From assembly GCA_965370435.1 (NCBI GenBank), contig CBDUUP010000007.1, forward strand, positions 1-33,969: 33,969 nucleotides of DNA. The letters are read 5' to 3'. Positions 20,716 to 28,769 of the stretch are shown here, one piece after another. Numbering within the stretch: position 1 is the first letter of the stretch; every line of letters begins with the position of its first letter. Made by a program: the position numbers and the translations under genes. This stretch comes from CBDUUP01 sp965370435. Its GTDB lineage: Bacteria; Chloroflexota; Anaerolineae; Anaerolineales; UBA11579. Below the pieces are notes generated by a model. That model did no database searches and was not told the origin of the DNA. It worked only from the letters and a program-made list of their open reading frames with translations.

Positions 20716-22167
20716 ATGAAAGACCAAATCAAACGTCTGGAGAAAATTTCCCTCGCCCTGGAGCCAGACGCGGGCGAACGGGCCGTCCTCCAAGAAAAAG
20801 TATTTCGATACGCCGAAGCCTTCATGGAAGAGCTTCCCCAAATGAGGGCTTACGTGGCAACCGAAGACCAGGGGATCGGCCTCGTAGAGTCGCCCATCAG
20901 CGATGAACCTATCAGCATAGACCAAGCCCTGCATCTGTTGGGGACTCACGTGGACCATCCGGGGGAGAACATCGGCGCTCCCGGCAACCTGGCCTATATC
21001 CCCATCAGCGGGTTGTACGTCTCGGCTCTGGCCGATTACCTGGCCGCCATCACCAACCGCTATGCCACCATCTTCTTCTCCGCGCCTGGCGCGGCCCGGA
21101 TTGAGCGCATGCTGCTGCGCTGGATGGCCGAGTTCCTCGGTTACCCGGAGACCGCCGCCGGCGACCTGACCTCGGGAGGCAGTATGGCTAATCTGGTGAG
21201 CGTGGTGACTGCAAGGGAGGCCCACAACCTGAAAGCCCAGGACTACCCCCGCTCGGTGGTCTACCTCTCCAAGCAGACCCATCACTCCATCGAGAAGGCC
21301 CTGCGCATCGCCGGGTTGAAAGAGTGCGTCAAACGCTTCATCCCCCTGGACTCAAAGTACCGCTTGCAAGCCGCCGCCCTCGAAGCGGCCATCCAGAGTG
21401 ATAAAGATGCGGGTCTCAATCCCTGGCTGGTGGTCGCCAACGCGGGGACCACCGACACCGGCGCGGTTGACCCGCTCGACTCTATCGCCGACCTCGCCCA
21501 AACTCACCAGTTGTGGATGCACGTGGATGGGGCTTATGGGGCCGCCTTCGCTCTTTGCGATCTGGGGAAAGATATATTGAAAGGGATTGGCCGGTCTGAT
21601 TCGCTCATCATGAATCCCCATAAAGGGTTGTTCATGCCCCTGGGCAGCGGGGCCGTACTGGTCAAGGAGGGGGGCAATCTGCTCAAGGCCTACAGCTACG
21701 ATGCCAGCTACCTGCAAGACGCCGATACCTTGGCCTCCCCGGAGGAGGTCTCGGCTGCCGATATCTCCCCCGAACTCAGCCGCCGTTTCCGGGGCTTGCG
21801 CTTGTGGCTGGCGTTGAAGGTGCATGGGGTGGCCCCCTTCCGCGCCGCCCTGGAGGAGAAGCTGCTCCTCACCCGTCACTTTTATGCTGAGATGCAGCGC
21901 CTGGACAGATTTTCCCTCGGCCCGCCCCCCGACCTGTCGGTGGCGACCTTTCGCTACCTCCCCCAACGGGGCGACCCGGACGAATTCAACCAGAAACTCA
22001 TCCAGGCCGTCCAGCAAGATGGCCGCGTCTTCATCTCCTCCACCACGCTGGATGGGAAATTCACCCTCCGCCTGGCGGTTCTCGGCTACCGCACCCACCT
22101 GGACACGGTGGACCTGGCGCTAAAGATTTTGAAGGAGAAGGCGGCGGAGATTGAAGATGGCGATTAA
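20716..22167 (+). CDS. PLP-dependent amino-acid decarboxylase (group II)
   Basis: This 483-residue enzyme belongs to the aspartate-aminotransferase-fold group II decarboxylases (aromatic amino acid/glutamate/diaminobutyrate type), which turn an amino acid into an amine and CO2. Motifs are GDLTSGGSMANLVSVVTARE, VVYLSKQTHHSIEKALRIAG (His stacking on PLP), VVANAGTTDTGAVDPL, LWMHVDGAYGAAFAL (Asp contacting the pyridine nitrogen) and NPHKGLFMPLG with the Schiff-base Lys303. The start is ATG 20716 with GAGAGG just upstream; an in-frame ATG at 20623 has no ribosome site. The C-terminal domain (LRLAVLGYRTHLDTVDLALKIL) is complete. The substrate cannot be told from sequence. Confidence 0.9.
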   Translation: MKDQIKRLEKISLALEPDAGERAVLQEKVFRYAEAFMEELPQMRAYVATEDQGIGLVESPISDEPISIDQALHLLGTHVDHPGENIGAPGNLAYIPISGLYVSALADYLAAITNRYATIFFSAPGAARIERMLLRWMAEFLGYPETAAGDLTSGGSMANLVSVVTAREAHNLKAQDYPRSVVYLSKQTHHSIEKALRIAGLKECVKRFIPLDSKYRLQAAALEAAIQSDKDAGLNPWLVVANAGTTDTGAVDPLDSIADLAQTHQLWMHVDGAYGAAFALCDLGKDILKGIGRSDSLIMNPHKGLFMPLGSGAVLVKEGGNLLKAYSYDASYLQDADTLASPEEVSAADISPELSRRFRGLRLWLALKVHGVAPFRAALEEKLLLTRHFYAEMQRLDRFSLGPPPDLSVATFRYLPQRGDPDEFNQKLIQAVQQDGRVFISSTTLDGKFTLRLAVLGYRTHLDTVDLALKILKEKAAEIEDGD

Positions 22168-22326
22168 CCCTACTCCATTTGTAGCAGCGTTTGGCCGAGG
22201 GGAGTTCTTATTGCTAGGATAGATTTTCTCTCCTACCATCCCCTGGCTTTGTGGAGAAACCAACAAACCGTTCATCCAGAAATTTACTAATGGCAACGCA
22301 AGTATTGATGTAGGAAAAGAAACGTA

Positions 22327-22749
22327 TTAAATTCTTGAGTGAAAGATTAAAGTGAGTGTCCAAAAAACGATAACTAGAATGAGTAATGCTTTAGTCGCTT
22401 TTCTGGTTGAGAAAAGTTCATTTTGTGGAGAAGATGTATGTTGAGTAAAGCCAAAAATCTCTTCAAGGAATTTAGCGCGTTTTTGAAGACCTTCCCAATA
22501 TTTTAATCCTCTACGTTCCATTATCAAGAATGCTATTCCTATCCCAAGACCTACCGCTTTCATAATAACTTTCATCCAATTGTCCAGTTCTTCGGCAGGT
22601 TGGAAAATAAATGATACTAGGCTAGCTGTAAGAAAAGTAAACAATGTCATTCGAACAAAAATCATGTTAGCCCAGTGACGTAAATTTTCGCTTACGTCCA
22701 AGTACTCTTTCAGAAGTTCATCTCTTCTTGGTTTTTCATTATTGTCCAT
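22327..22749 (-). CDS. small three-helix membrane protein, unknown
   Basis: The start is ATG 22747-22749, because GAGGAGAG lies 6 nt upstream; an ATG 30 codons earlier is less likely. The 140-residue product opens with a charged helix (EYLDVSENLRHWANM), then three hydrophobic helices near residues 30-52, 58-76 and 117-137; between the second and third lies a charged amphipathic helix (YWEGLQKRAKFLEEIFGF). The DNA is clearly more AT-rich than its neighbours (many TTT, AAA and ATA codons), a sign of recent arrival. I do not recognise the family; the layout recalls small two- or three-helix effector proteins, but that is only a guess. Confidence 0.6.
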   Translation of the reverse strand: MDNNEKPRRDELLKEYLDVSENLRHWANMIFVRMTLFTFLTASLVSFIFQPAEELDNWMKVIMKAVGLGIGIAFLIMERRGLKYWEGLQKRAKFLEEIFGFTQHTSSPQNELFSTRKATKALLILVIVFWTLTLIFHSRI

Positions 22750-22783
22750 TTTATTCTCTCCTCGTTGATTATGATTTGACATA

Positions 22784-22990
22784 TCATGATATTTTCTTTT
22801 TATAAGCGCTTGAAAACTCCCGAAAAAAATACCAATCAACTTGCATCATCCAAGTCTCACGCAGGTGGGACTTCGCCAACGCCTCAAGGTCGTCCGCTGT
22901 CACGACATTAGTCGTATCAATCCCTCCACGCGAATTAACCACCCCTAAGGCCGCCAGCCGGATCAAATCCCCCGGCAGCCTCCTCAGCTT
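22784..22990 (-). pseudogene. remnant of a longer gene
   Basis: An open stretch between stop codons (TAG at 22991-22993 and the stop at 22784) reads LRRLPGDLIRLAALGVVNS followed by SRGGIDTTNVVTADDLEAL and a helical tail. This looks like the internal or C-terminal end of a folded domain, yet it has no credible start codon or ribosome site, and the final ~17 residues are of different, AT-rich composition. I read it as the cut end of a gene joined to foreign DNA. It partly overlaps the upstream region of the three-helix protein. Confidence 0.35.
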
Positions 22991-23011
22991 CTATTTTCCC
23001 AACCTATCTCG

Positions 23012-23365
23012 CTACGATTCCCTGTTCTCAGAGGTTAGGGTGAATTGACTGAGGCTGGAATTGAAACTGATGATCAAGGTGTCGTAAGCATTCAGCTTGT
23101 TATCCAGAGTCCCGTCGTCGCCGCGTTTGATGACGATCAAGGTTTCGATGACCACCTGATCGGGGTCGTCCCACGTAATTTCCAGACCGTTGAGATAGGG
23201 ATTCTGATCGTCTCCGTAGCGCACGTCGGTGTCCGTGCCGTGAGCCGGAACAGTCACCGTGGTTCTCCGGTCGCTGGGGGTCATCGGGTCAGAGCCTTCC
23301 CGCCCGAAGAGGGTGATTGTGATGTCGCTATCACATTGGTTGACCAGGGTCTTTACGCCGCTCAT
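23012..23365 (-). CDS. small beta-rich hypothetical protein
   Basis: The 117-residue protein starts at ATG 23363-23365 behind AAGGAG at 9 nt, an excellent site. It has no signal peptide or membrane segment. Hydrophobic and polar residues alternate through most of it (DSDITITLFGREG, RTTVTVPAHGTDTDVRYGD, NPYLNGLEITW, QVVIETLIVIKRGDDG, DTLIISFNSS), which suggests an all-beta sandwich. One Cys is present. I do not recognise the family. It stands alone, followed by the gene remnant, with a two-way terminator on its upstream side. Confidence 0.65.
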   Translation of the reverse strand: MSGVKTLVNQCDSDITITLFGREGSDPMTPSDRRTTVTVPAHGTDTDVRYGDDQNPYLNGLEITWDDPDQVVIETLIVIKRGDDGTLDNKLNAYDTLIISFNSSLSQFTLTSENRES

Positions 23366-23493
23366 GAAATATCTCCTTTTCTAGTTGGTAAAAACAAACA
23401 AGTGTGGTTCATTAAGTTTTATCCCCGTTAGTGCAATAAATTTTACATCTCTGGCAGGCGTTTGGAGCAAGTCGTGTTATTTTGCCGTAGCAA

Positions 23494-23518
23494 AAAGCCC
23501 CTCTCAGCGAGGGGCTTT
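23494..23518 (-). terminator. terminator of the membrane protein gene (works on both strands)
   Basis: AAAGCCCCTC (23494-23503) and GAGGGGCTTT (23509-23518) form a perfect 10-bp stem with a 5-nt loop. On the minus strand five T follow, 36 nt after the stop of the 23554-24138 gene. Confidence 0.85.
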
Positions 23519-23553
23519 ATAGTTAGTCTTCTGCTAGAGGAATAGGTACTGAG

Positions 23554-24138
23554 CTAAACCCAGCCATACGGCATCTGGCTGCTGTAGGCTCGCCAGGTGA
23601 AGAGCGCGAGAACCACCACCAGCGCTGCGTTCAGCCACAACGGGAAAGCAACCCAGGCCTGAACGCCTAAAATCACCTCCACGAACACGATGAACATGCA
23701 CACCGAAGCGAATTGTTTGCGGCGCAGGCGCAGAACGCCAATCTGGGAGGCGATCTCGGCGGGGATATTCTCTGCTCCCTCCGCCTGGGCGAAGAGGCGG
23801 TCAATCTTGGGCTGCATGTTGAGGTGGACGAAGGTCAGCATCGCGCCGATGACCACCAGCAAGAAGAATTTCAACCCCAACACCCAATTGGTGAAGAAAA
23901 CGTCCAGTCCCAATCCCATCGCCCGCACCAAAGCCAGTCCGGTGATGAGGGCGGTAGCCTGGAAAATGAAGCAGGGAATAGTGCGGTTCTTGATGATATT
24001 CTCCATGTAGGTGTCGGCCCGGTCGCCCAAGGGCGGCCCCAGGCGCACGCGTTGGGCCACAATGACCAGCGCGTAGAAAGGCCACGCCATGAGAACGGTA
24101 TTCACGATGTGAATTACCTTGAGAATGTTAATCGCCAT
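23554..24138 (-). CDS. five-helix integral membrane protein (DUF2269-like)
   Basis: The 194-residue protein has five hydrophobic helices (about residues 5-28, 54-72, 82-106, 143-160 and 164-182). The first helix carries KVIHIVNTVLMAWPFYALV, with an early His, and the end of the third carries TFVHLNMQP, also with His; this arrangement resembles DUF2269 and CopD-like membrane proteins, in which such His residues may bind heme or metal. The link is tentative. AAGGAG lies 8 nt before the ATG. It has its own promoter (24213-24242) and terminator (23494-23518), so it is a single-gene unit. Confidence 0.7.
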   Translation of the reverse strand: MAINILKVIHIVNTVLMAWPFYALVIVAQRVRLGPPLGDRADTYMENIIKNRTIPCFIFQATALITGLALVRAMGLGLDVFFTNWVLGLKFFLLVVIGAMLTFVHLNMQPKIDRLFAQAEGAENIPAEIASQIGVLRLRRKQFASVCMFIVFVEVILGVQAWVAFPLWLNAALVVVLALFTWRAYSSQMPYGWV

Positions 24139-24212
24139 ATTGCTTTCTCCTTATCGCTATAGTTGGTTGACGGTCAAATGACCTTGGGGGCATAACCTGC
24201 TCGTACCATTAC

Positions 24213-24242
24213 ATTCTACATGAATCAAAGCTAAAAAGTCAA
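24213..24242 (-). promoter_or_regulatory. promoter of the five-helix membrane protein gene
   Basis: On the minus strand TTGACT (24237-24242) and TAGAAT (24213-24218) are 18 nt apart, giving a leader of about 65 nt. In the rest of 24139-24386 only short inverted repeats are visible, such as TTGAAAC-G-GTTTCAA (24297-24311). Confidence 0.55.
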
Positions 24243-24386
24243 TAGTATTACAAAAATTGCAACCATTCTCCATCGAGTAAGCGATTGCAGCGATGGTTGA
24301 AACGGTTTCAATGTATGCCCTGCGGGGTTGTATCAGCGAAGGAGGACCTGGCGCCTATAACGGAGATTTCAGTCACTATATCTCTC

Positions 24387-25361
24387 TCAACCCCCGGTCA
24401 CCTCCTCCAACAACTTCCGGTAATAGATGTAATTCTCATAGGCCACTCCCTCCCGCACCCGTCCGTCGGCCAGGGGGGCGTAGCCGCCCTCGGCCACCAG
24501 CGGCGGGACTTTCTCCATCACCTCCCGGCGGATGGCCTCCTTGCCCAGGTACAGGGTGTCCAGGTCTATGCCTCCGATCAGGCGCAGGTCGCGGCCGAAC
24601 TCTTTGCGCAGAGCGCCGTAGTCCATCGCCCCGGTTTCGACCTCCACCGCCCACAGGCAGTTGATCCCCCATTTGAGGATGCTGGGGATCAGGATCCGGG
24701 CGTTGGCGTAGGTCCGCCAGATGATGGTCTTCACCCCGTGGCGGGCCAACACCTCCAGGATCGGCTCGTAGCTTCGCAGGGCGAAGTCCTCATACATCTT
24801 GGGGGAGATCAAGGAGCCGTGGTTGGCCCCTATCGGCTCACTGAAGACTGCGGCGTCAATCTCCACCTCACTCAACACCTTCTCGGTGATCTGGGCGCAG
24901 AACTCCCCCTGGATCGCCATCGCCTCCCGGACGTACTCGGGATCCCAGACCAGCAGCTTCATCAAAGGGACGAAGGTATCCGCATCCTCCACCCCCATGA
25001 ACTCGAAAAACCCATCCGAAACCCGCAGCATCCGAACCTGATCGTCCTTCTCCCAGGCCCCAAAGCGTTCTTTCCAATCCTCTGGCAGGCGGGAGGAATC
25101 GTCGGGGTCCAGGCAGCGGCGGAACTCGTCCAGGTCGCCCCGCTGACAGGGCCAGGTTTTCAGCTCCGGCAGGGCATATAGTTCGGGGTTTATCTCCTCC
25201 CGCCGGTCGGTGGCGATCATCTGGGAGAGGTCGGCGCCGGGCGGCATGCCCTGCTCCCGCCAGGCTGCCAGCGCCTCCTCCCGGATGCCTTCCTCAAAGT
25301 AGAGAACCCGGTCGGGGGTTCCGTATTGCATGGTCTCGTGAAATCGTTGTCGTGTGTTCAT
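24387..25361 (-). CDS. uroporphyrinogen-decarboxylase-fold protein (methyltransferase-like, not HemE)
   Basis: The 324-residue protein has the URO-D barrel pattern: MNTRQRFHETMQYGTPDR at the start, GFFEFMGVEDADTFVPLM, SLISPKMYEDFALRSYEPIL and the end segment DLRLIGGIDLDTLYLGKEA. The N-terminal Arg motif of true HemE is absent, and the HXCG metal motif of corrinoid methyltransferases (MtaA, CmuA) is not present either: the place reads TIIWRTYANARIL. It is therefore one of the many uncharacterised URO-D-like proteins. The start ATG 25359-25361 has no ribosome site; the upstream 80 nt are a word repeat. Upstream in-frame codons read through that repeat and are not believable protein. Confidence 0.8.
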   Translation of the reverse strand: MNTRQRFHETMQYGTPDRVLYFEEGIREEALAAWREQGMPPGADLSQMIATDRREEINPELYALPELKTWPCQRGDLDEFRRCLDPDDSSRLPEDWKERFGAWEKDDQVRMLRVSDGFFEFMGVEDADTFVPLMKLLVWDPEYVREAMAIQGEFCAQITEKVLSEVEIDAAVFSEPIGANHGSLISPKMYEDFALRSYEPILEVLARHGVKTIIWRTYANARILIPSILKWGINCLWAVEVETGAMDYGALRKEFGRDLRLIGGIDLDTLYLGKEAIRREVMEKVPPLVAEGGYAPLADGRVREGVAYENYIYYRKLLEEVTGG

Positions 25362-25363
25362 GG

Positions 25364-25445
25364 GGGTTGAAGGTTGAAAGTTTGTGAGGGTGCGGGTGTG
25401 TGAGTATGTAGGTTGCAAGTGTGCAAGTTGCAGATTTGCAGGTGA
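25364..25445. repeat. degenerate 7-8-nt word repeat, copy C
   Basis: On the minus strand words such as TGCAAATC, TGCAACT, TGCACACT, TGCAACC, then TTTCAACC and TTCAACC follow each other up to the start codon of the URO-D-like gene. No SD sequence is left between repeat and ATG. Confidence 0.7.
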
Positions 25446-25460
25446 AGTATTTAAAAATTT

Positions 25461-25546
25461 GTCGCCTTGATTATACTTGGAATACAAAAATGAGCCGTTA
25501 TAATCGGGTTGCAGCCTGGCGGTTGGATTATACTAGGCAAGGCGAC
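25461..25546. repeat. 86-bp segment bounded by 9-bp inverted repeats
   Basis: GTCGCCTTG (25461-25469) and CAAGGCGAC (25538-25546) are perfect complements. Inside each end lies a near-identical direct repeat (GATTATACTTGG and GATTATACTAGG). The segment overlaps the likely promoter and start of the spermidine-synthase-like gene. Confidence 0.5.
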
Positions 25547-28012
25547 CTTCCCTTGAATGCTCAAACTTCCCCTCTCTCCAGAACCACTTATCTGAGCCTC
25601 CTCCTGCTCTCAGCGGCCACGCTGGTATTCGAGATCAACCTGACCCGGCTGTTCTCGGTGGCGCAATTCTATCACTTCGCTTTCATGATCGTGAGCCTGG
25701 CGCTGCTGGGCTTCGGGGCCAGCGGGACCGCGTTGGCGCTCTTTCCCCATTGGGGACGGGGAAATCCCGCGCGAGGCTTGAGCCGCCTGGCCCTGGGCGC
25801 GGGACTGAGCATTCTGGGAGCCTACCTGCTGACCAACTGGGTGCCCTTCGATTCGTTCAGCATCGCCTGGGACCGGCGGCAAGTATACGTGCTGGCCCTG
25901 CATTACCTGGCCCTGGCGACGCCTTTCTTCTTCAGCGGGGTGGCGGTAGGGTTGCTGCTGACTGCTTATCCCCAAAACGCCGGAGGGACCTATGCCGTCA
26001 ATCTGGTCGGCTCGGCGCTGGGATGCGTAGTGGCATTGGCCGCGCCCTCCGTCCTGGGCGGCGAAGGGACCGTGATGTTGAGCAGCGGCATGGCAGCCCT
26101 GGCAGCTTTGATCGCACCGCAAAAATGGCCTGTAAAGGCGACCCAACGGGTCGCCCAGTTTCGAATCCTGCTGACCGTCTGCTTGCTGGCTTTCAGTCTG
26201 CTTGACCTCGGGATTCGTTTGGCGGGAGGTCCATCGTTCTCTTTCTTGGAACTGCAAATCTCGCCCTACAAGAGTCTCTCCTACGCTCTTCAATATCCCG
26301 GCGCGGAGGTGACCTCTCGGCGCTGGAACGCCTTCTCGCGGGTGGACCTGGTCAGCAGCCCGGGCGTCCGCTCGCTGCCCGGTCTGAGCTTCGATTACTT
26401 GAAGCCGCCCCCGCCCGAGGATGGACTCCTGGTGGACGGGGACGACCTCAGCCCGGTGGTGCTTCCCGGCGCCGGCCTGGATTTCACCGCCTACCTGCCC
26501 TCGGCGCTGGCCTTTCAACTTCACCCGGAGGCCAATACATTGATCTTGGAGCCCCGCGGCGGGTTAGATGTGTTGGTCGCTCTTTCCGAAGGCGCACGGC
26601 GGGTGACCGCAGTTGAATACAACCCTCTCATCGTCGAGGCGGCGGCCCACGTCTACGAGGACCCCAGAGTGGAGGTTGTCGTCGAAGCTAACCGGAGCTA
26701 CCTGCAACGCAGCGGGGAATCCTTCGATGTGGTGATGCTCTCGCTGGTGACCACCTACCACCCGGTGCGCTCCGGCGCTTACAGCCTGGGGGAGGATTAC
26801 CGCTACACGGTGGAGGCCTTCGAGGACGCGCTGGCCCGTCTGAACCCCGACGGTCTGCTGGTGGTCAACCGCTGGCTGCAAGTGCCGCCCAGCGAGTTCT
26901 TGCGCGCCTTCGCCCTGGCGGTGACCGCGCTGGAGAACGCCGGTCTCGATCCGGCAGGCCGAATCGTCGCCCTACGCAGCTTCAACTTGGGTACGCTGCT
27001 GGTCAAGCCGACGCCGTTCACCGGCCAGGAACTCTCCGCCCTCCGCGACTTTGCCGCCCGTTTGACCTTTGACCTGGTTTACACGCCCGATCTGCGCCCG
27101 GAGGAGGTCAACCGCTACAGCGTAATGGAAGAGCCGCTGTACTACCAGGCTTTCACCGATCTGCTGGCCGCTCAAGACCGCGCCGCCTGGTACGCCGCCT
27201 ACCCCTACGACGTTGCGCCCCCTACCGACGACCATCCCTTCTTTGGGCATTTCTTCAAATGGTCGCAAGCCGGGCAGGTGCTGGCCGAACTGGGCCGGGT
27301 CTGGCAGCCCTTCGGCGGGGCAGGTTACTTCGTGCTGGCGGCCCTGCTGGCGTTGGCCTTAATAATGGCCGGGGGCATTATCCTGATGCCCATCGGGGTG
27401 GCGCGCTGGAGAAAATCAACCCATGAGGCGCAAACGAAAATCCCTCCCCGGCTGAGATGGGCCGGGTTGGGATACTTTGGCCTGATCGGCCTGGCGTATC
27501 TGCTGGTGGAGATTCCTCTCATCCAGCATTTCATCCTTTACCTGGGGCATCCCTCTTACGCGCTGACGACAGTCCTTTTTTCGTTGCTGCTTTTCTCCGG
27601 CCTCGGCAGCCAGCGAGCCTACCGGATTCCGCACCGCCCGGCGATGGCGGTGTTAGTGGGGTTGGCAGTGGGCACGCCCTGGCTTCTGCCAGCCTTCTTT
27701 GATTTGACTCTGGGTTTTTCTCTGGCAGTCCGCCTGGCCGTGACCGTCCTTATCCTGGCCCCCCTGGGATTCCTAATGGGCATCCCCTTTCCCCGCGGGG
27801 TTGGAAAGCTGGAAGCCGCCGCCCCCGGCTTGATTCCCTGGATCTGGGGCGTGAACGGCGCCGCCTCGGTGGTGTCGTCGATGCTGGCGGCGCTTCTGGC
27901 GTTGTCTTTTGGGTTCCGGGTAGTGCTGCTGCTCGGCGCGGCCTGCTATGCTGGAGCTTGGCTGGTCATACCGGCGCTCACGGTTCCCCGGATTCAATCC
28001 CCTCGCCCGTGA
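25490..28012 (+). CDS. polytopic membrane protein with central spermidine-synthase-like domain
   Basis: The protein (840 residues from ATG 25490) has an N-terminal membrane part of about seven helices (residues ~30-250), a soluble Rossmann-like domain (~345-470) and a C-terminal membrane part of about six helices (~612-835). The soluble domain follows the spermidine synthase/SAM-methyltransferase layout: LILEPRGGLDVLVALSEGA, TAVEYNPLIVEAA, FDVVMLSL and LNPDGLLVVNRWL. The usual GGG loop is EPRGGLD, so cofactor use may differ. Such membrane fusions are common in bacteria and have no firm role. The start is uncertain: no ribosome site precedes ATG 25490, and a TTG at 25553 would also include all domains. 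Its last 35 nt overlap the convergent isoaspartate methyltransferase gene. A palindromic repeat lies in frame at 26137-26155. Confidence 0.8.
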   Translation: MSRYNRVAAWRLDYTRQGDLPLNAQTSPLSRTTYLSLLLLSAATLVFEINLTRLFSVAQFYHFAFMIVSLALLGFGASGTALALFPHWGRGNPARGLSRLALGAGLSILGAYLLTNWVPFDSFSIAWDRRQVYVLALHYLALATPFFFSGVAVGLLLTAYPQNAGGTYAVNLVGSALGCVVALAAPSVLGGEGTVMLSSGMAALAALIAPQKWPVKATQRVAQFRILLTVCLLAFSLLDLGIRLAGGPSFSFLELQISPYKSLSYALQYPGAEVTSRRWNAFSRVDLVSSPGVRSLPGLSFDYLKPPPPEDGLLVDGDDLSPVVLPGAGLDFTAYLPSALAFQLHPEANTLILEPRGGLDVLVALSEGARRVTAVEYNPLIVEAAAHVYEDPRVEVVVEANRSYLQRSGESFDVVMLSLVTTYHPVRSGAYSLGEDYRYTVEAFEDALARLNPDGLLVVNRWLQVPPSEFLRAFALAVTALENAGLDPAGRIVALRSFNLGTLLVKPTPFTGQELSALRDFAARLTFDLVYTPDLRPEEVNRYSVMEEPLYYQAFTDLLAAQDRAAWYAAYPYDVAPPTDDHPFFGHFFKWSQAGQVLAELGRVWQPFGGAGYFVLAALLALALIMAGGIILMPIGVARWRKSTHEAQTKIPPRLRWAGLGYFGLIGLAYLLVEIPLIQHFILYLGHPSYALTTVLFSLLLFSGLGSQRAYRIPHRPAMAVLVGLAVGTPWLLPAFFDLTLGFSLAVRLAVTVLILAPLGFLMGIPFPRGVGKLEAAAPGLIPWIWGVNGAASVVSSMLAALLALSFGFRVVLLLGAACYAGAWLVIPALTVPRIQSPRP
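26137..26155. repeat. GGCGACCC/GGGTCGCC palindrome inside a coding region
   Basis: GGCGACCC-AAC-GGGTCGCC is a perfect 8-bp inverted repeat with the same outline as 5593-5613, including GTA plus purines on the left and a final C. It lies in frame within the membrane protein gene and encodes residues reading KATQRVAQF in a loop before a hydrophobic helix. Confidence 0.65.
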
Positions 28013-28760
28013 AGGGCACGAAACTCACATACCCCAGATTGTAGCGCATCAGTTCCCCGCCTTCCATCACAAACTTCCACAAGGTTTGGTAGCTCCCCGG
28101 CGGCCCGATGGGGATGACCATGCGCCCTCCCTCGGCCAATTGGGCGATCAGAAGCTGGGGTGGGTGGTCGGGCGCCGCGGTGACGATGATGGCGTCAAAG
28201 GGAGCGTGTTCCGGCCAACCGTAGTAGCCATCTCCCTGCATCAGATGCGCGTCCCCGTAGCCCAACCCTTGCAGACGCTGGGCAGCCTGTTCGGCCAGCG
28301 CGGGGACGATCTCGATGCTGTAGACTTCCACGTAGCCCAATTCGACCAGCACCGCCGCCTGGTAGCCGGATCCGGTGCCGATCTCCAGCACCTTCTCACC
28401 AGGCACGAGTTCGAGCAGTTCGGTCATCCAGGCCACAATGTAGGGCTGCGAGATGGTCTGCCCGTAGCCGATGGGCAGGGGGCGGTCGTTATAAGCCATG
28501 TTCACGTAATTCGAGGGGACAAATTCGTGGCGGGGGACCGTCTCCATAGCCCGGATCACATCCGGGTCCTGGATGCCCCGTGTGGTGATGGTTTGCTCCA
28601 CCATCACCACACGGGCCTGGGTGAATTGGTCTGCTTCTGCGGTTTGCTCTTCCGCGGGTGCTGGGAGGGAGGTGGGTGTTGGCGAGGTCGTGGATGGCGT
28701 ACAGGCCGAAAAAAACAATACTAGCCCCAACAGTATAACGAAGGATTTCTTCTTGTTCAT
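27978..28760 (-). CDS. lipoprotein-type protein-L-isoaspartate O-methyltransferase
   Basis: The enzyme methylates isoaspartyl residues in aged proteins so that they can be repaired. Residues ~50-230 carry the PCMT pattern: VIRAMETVPRHEFVP (68-82), GYGQTISQPYIVAWM (98-112, substrate loop), VLEIGTGSGYQAAVL (124-138, SAM motif I), FDAIIVTAAP and GGRMVIPIG. Unusually, the N-terminus is a signal peptide (KKKSFVILLGLVLFFSAC) with a lipobox-like end at Cys20 and a Thr/Pro-rich linker (21-40), so the enzyme should be anchored outside the cytoplasm, where SAM is not expected. It is the last gene behind two WD40 lipoproteins and ends overlapping the convergent gene by 35 nt. A spacer homologous to the one before it precedes the start. 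Confidence 0.88.
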   Translation of the reverse strand: MNKKKSFVILLGLVLFFSACTPSTTSPTPTSLPAPAEEQTAEADQFTQARVVMVEQTITTRGIQDPDVIRAMETVPRHEFVPSNYVNMAYNDRPLPIGYGQTISQPYIVAWMTELLELVPGEKVLEIGTGSGYQAAVLVELGYVEVYSIEIVPALAEQAAQRLQGLGYGDAHLMQGDGYYGWPEHAPFDAIIVTAAPDHPPQLLIAQLAEGGRMVIPIGPPGSYQTLWKFVMEGGELMRYNLGYVSFVPFTGEGIESGEP

Positions 28761-28769
28761 CGTATCCTC

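Noticed and set aside
24285..25181. Plus-strand open frame of about 298 codons opposite the URO-D-like gene
   Set aside because: Translation is His/Gln/Gly-rich without domain pattern; the minus-strand frame matches a known fold.
25362..25487. N-terminal 42-residue extension of the URO-D-like protein
   Set aside because: It translates the word repeat, giving Leu/Thr/Pro-rich nonsense; family similarity begins at ATG 25359-25361.
25610..26524. Minus-strand open frame of about 304 codons opposite the spermidine-synthase-like gene
   Set aside because: Low-complexity Gln/Arg-rich translation; the plus strand encodes clear transmembrane helices.
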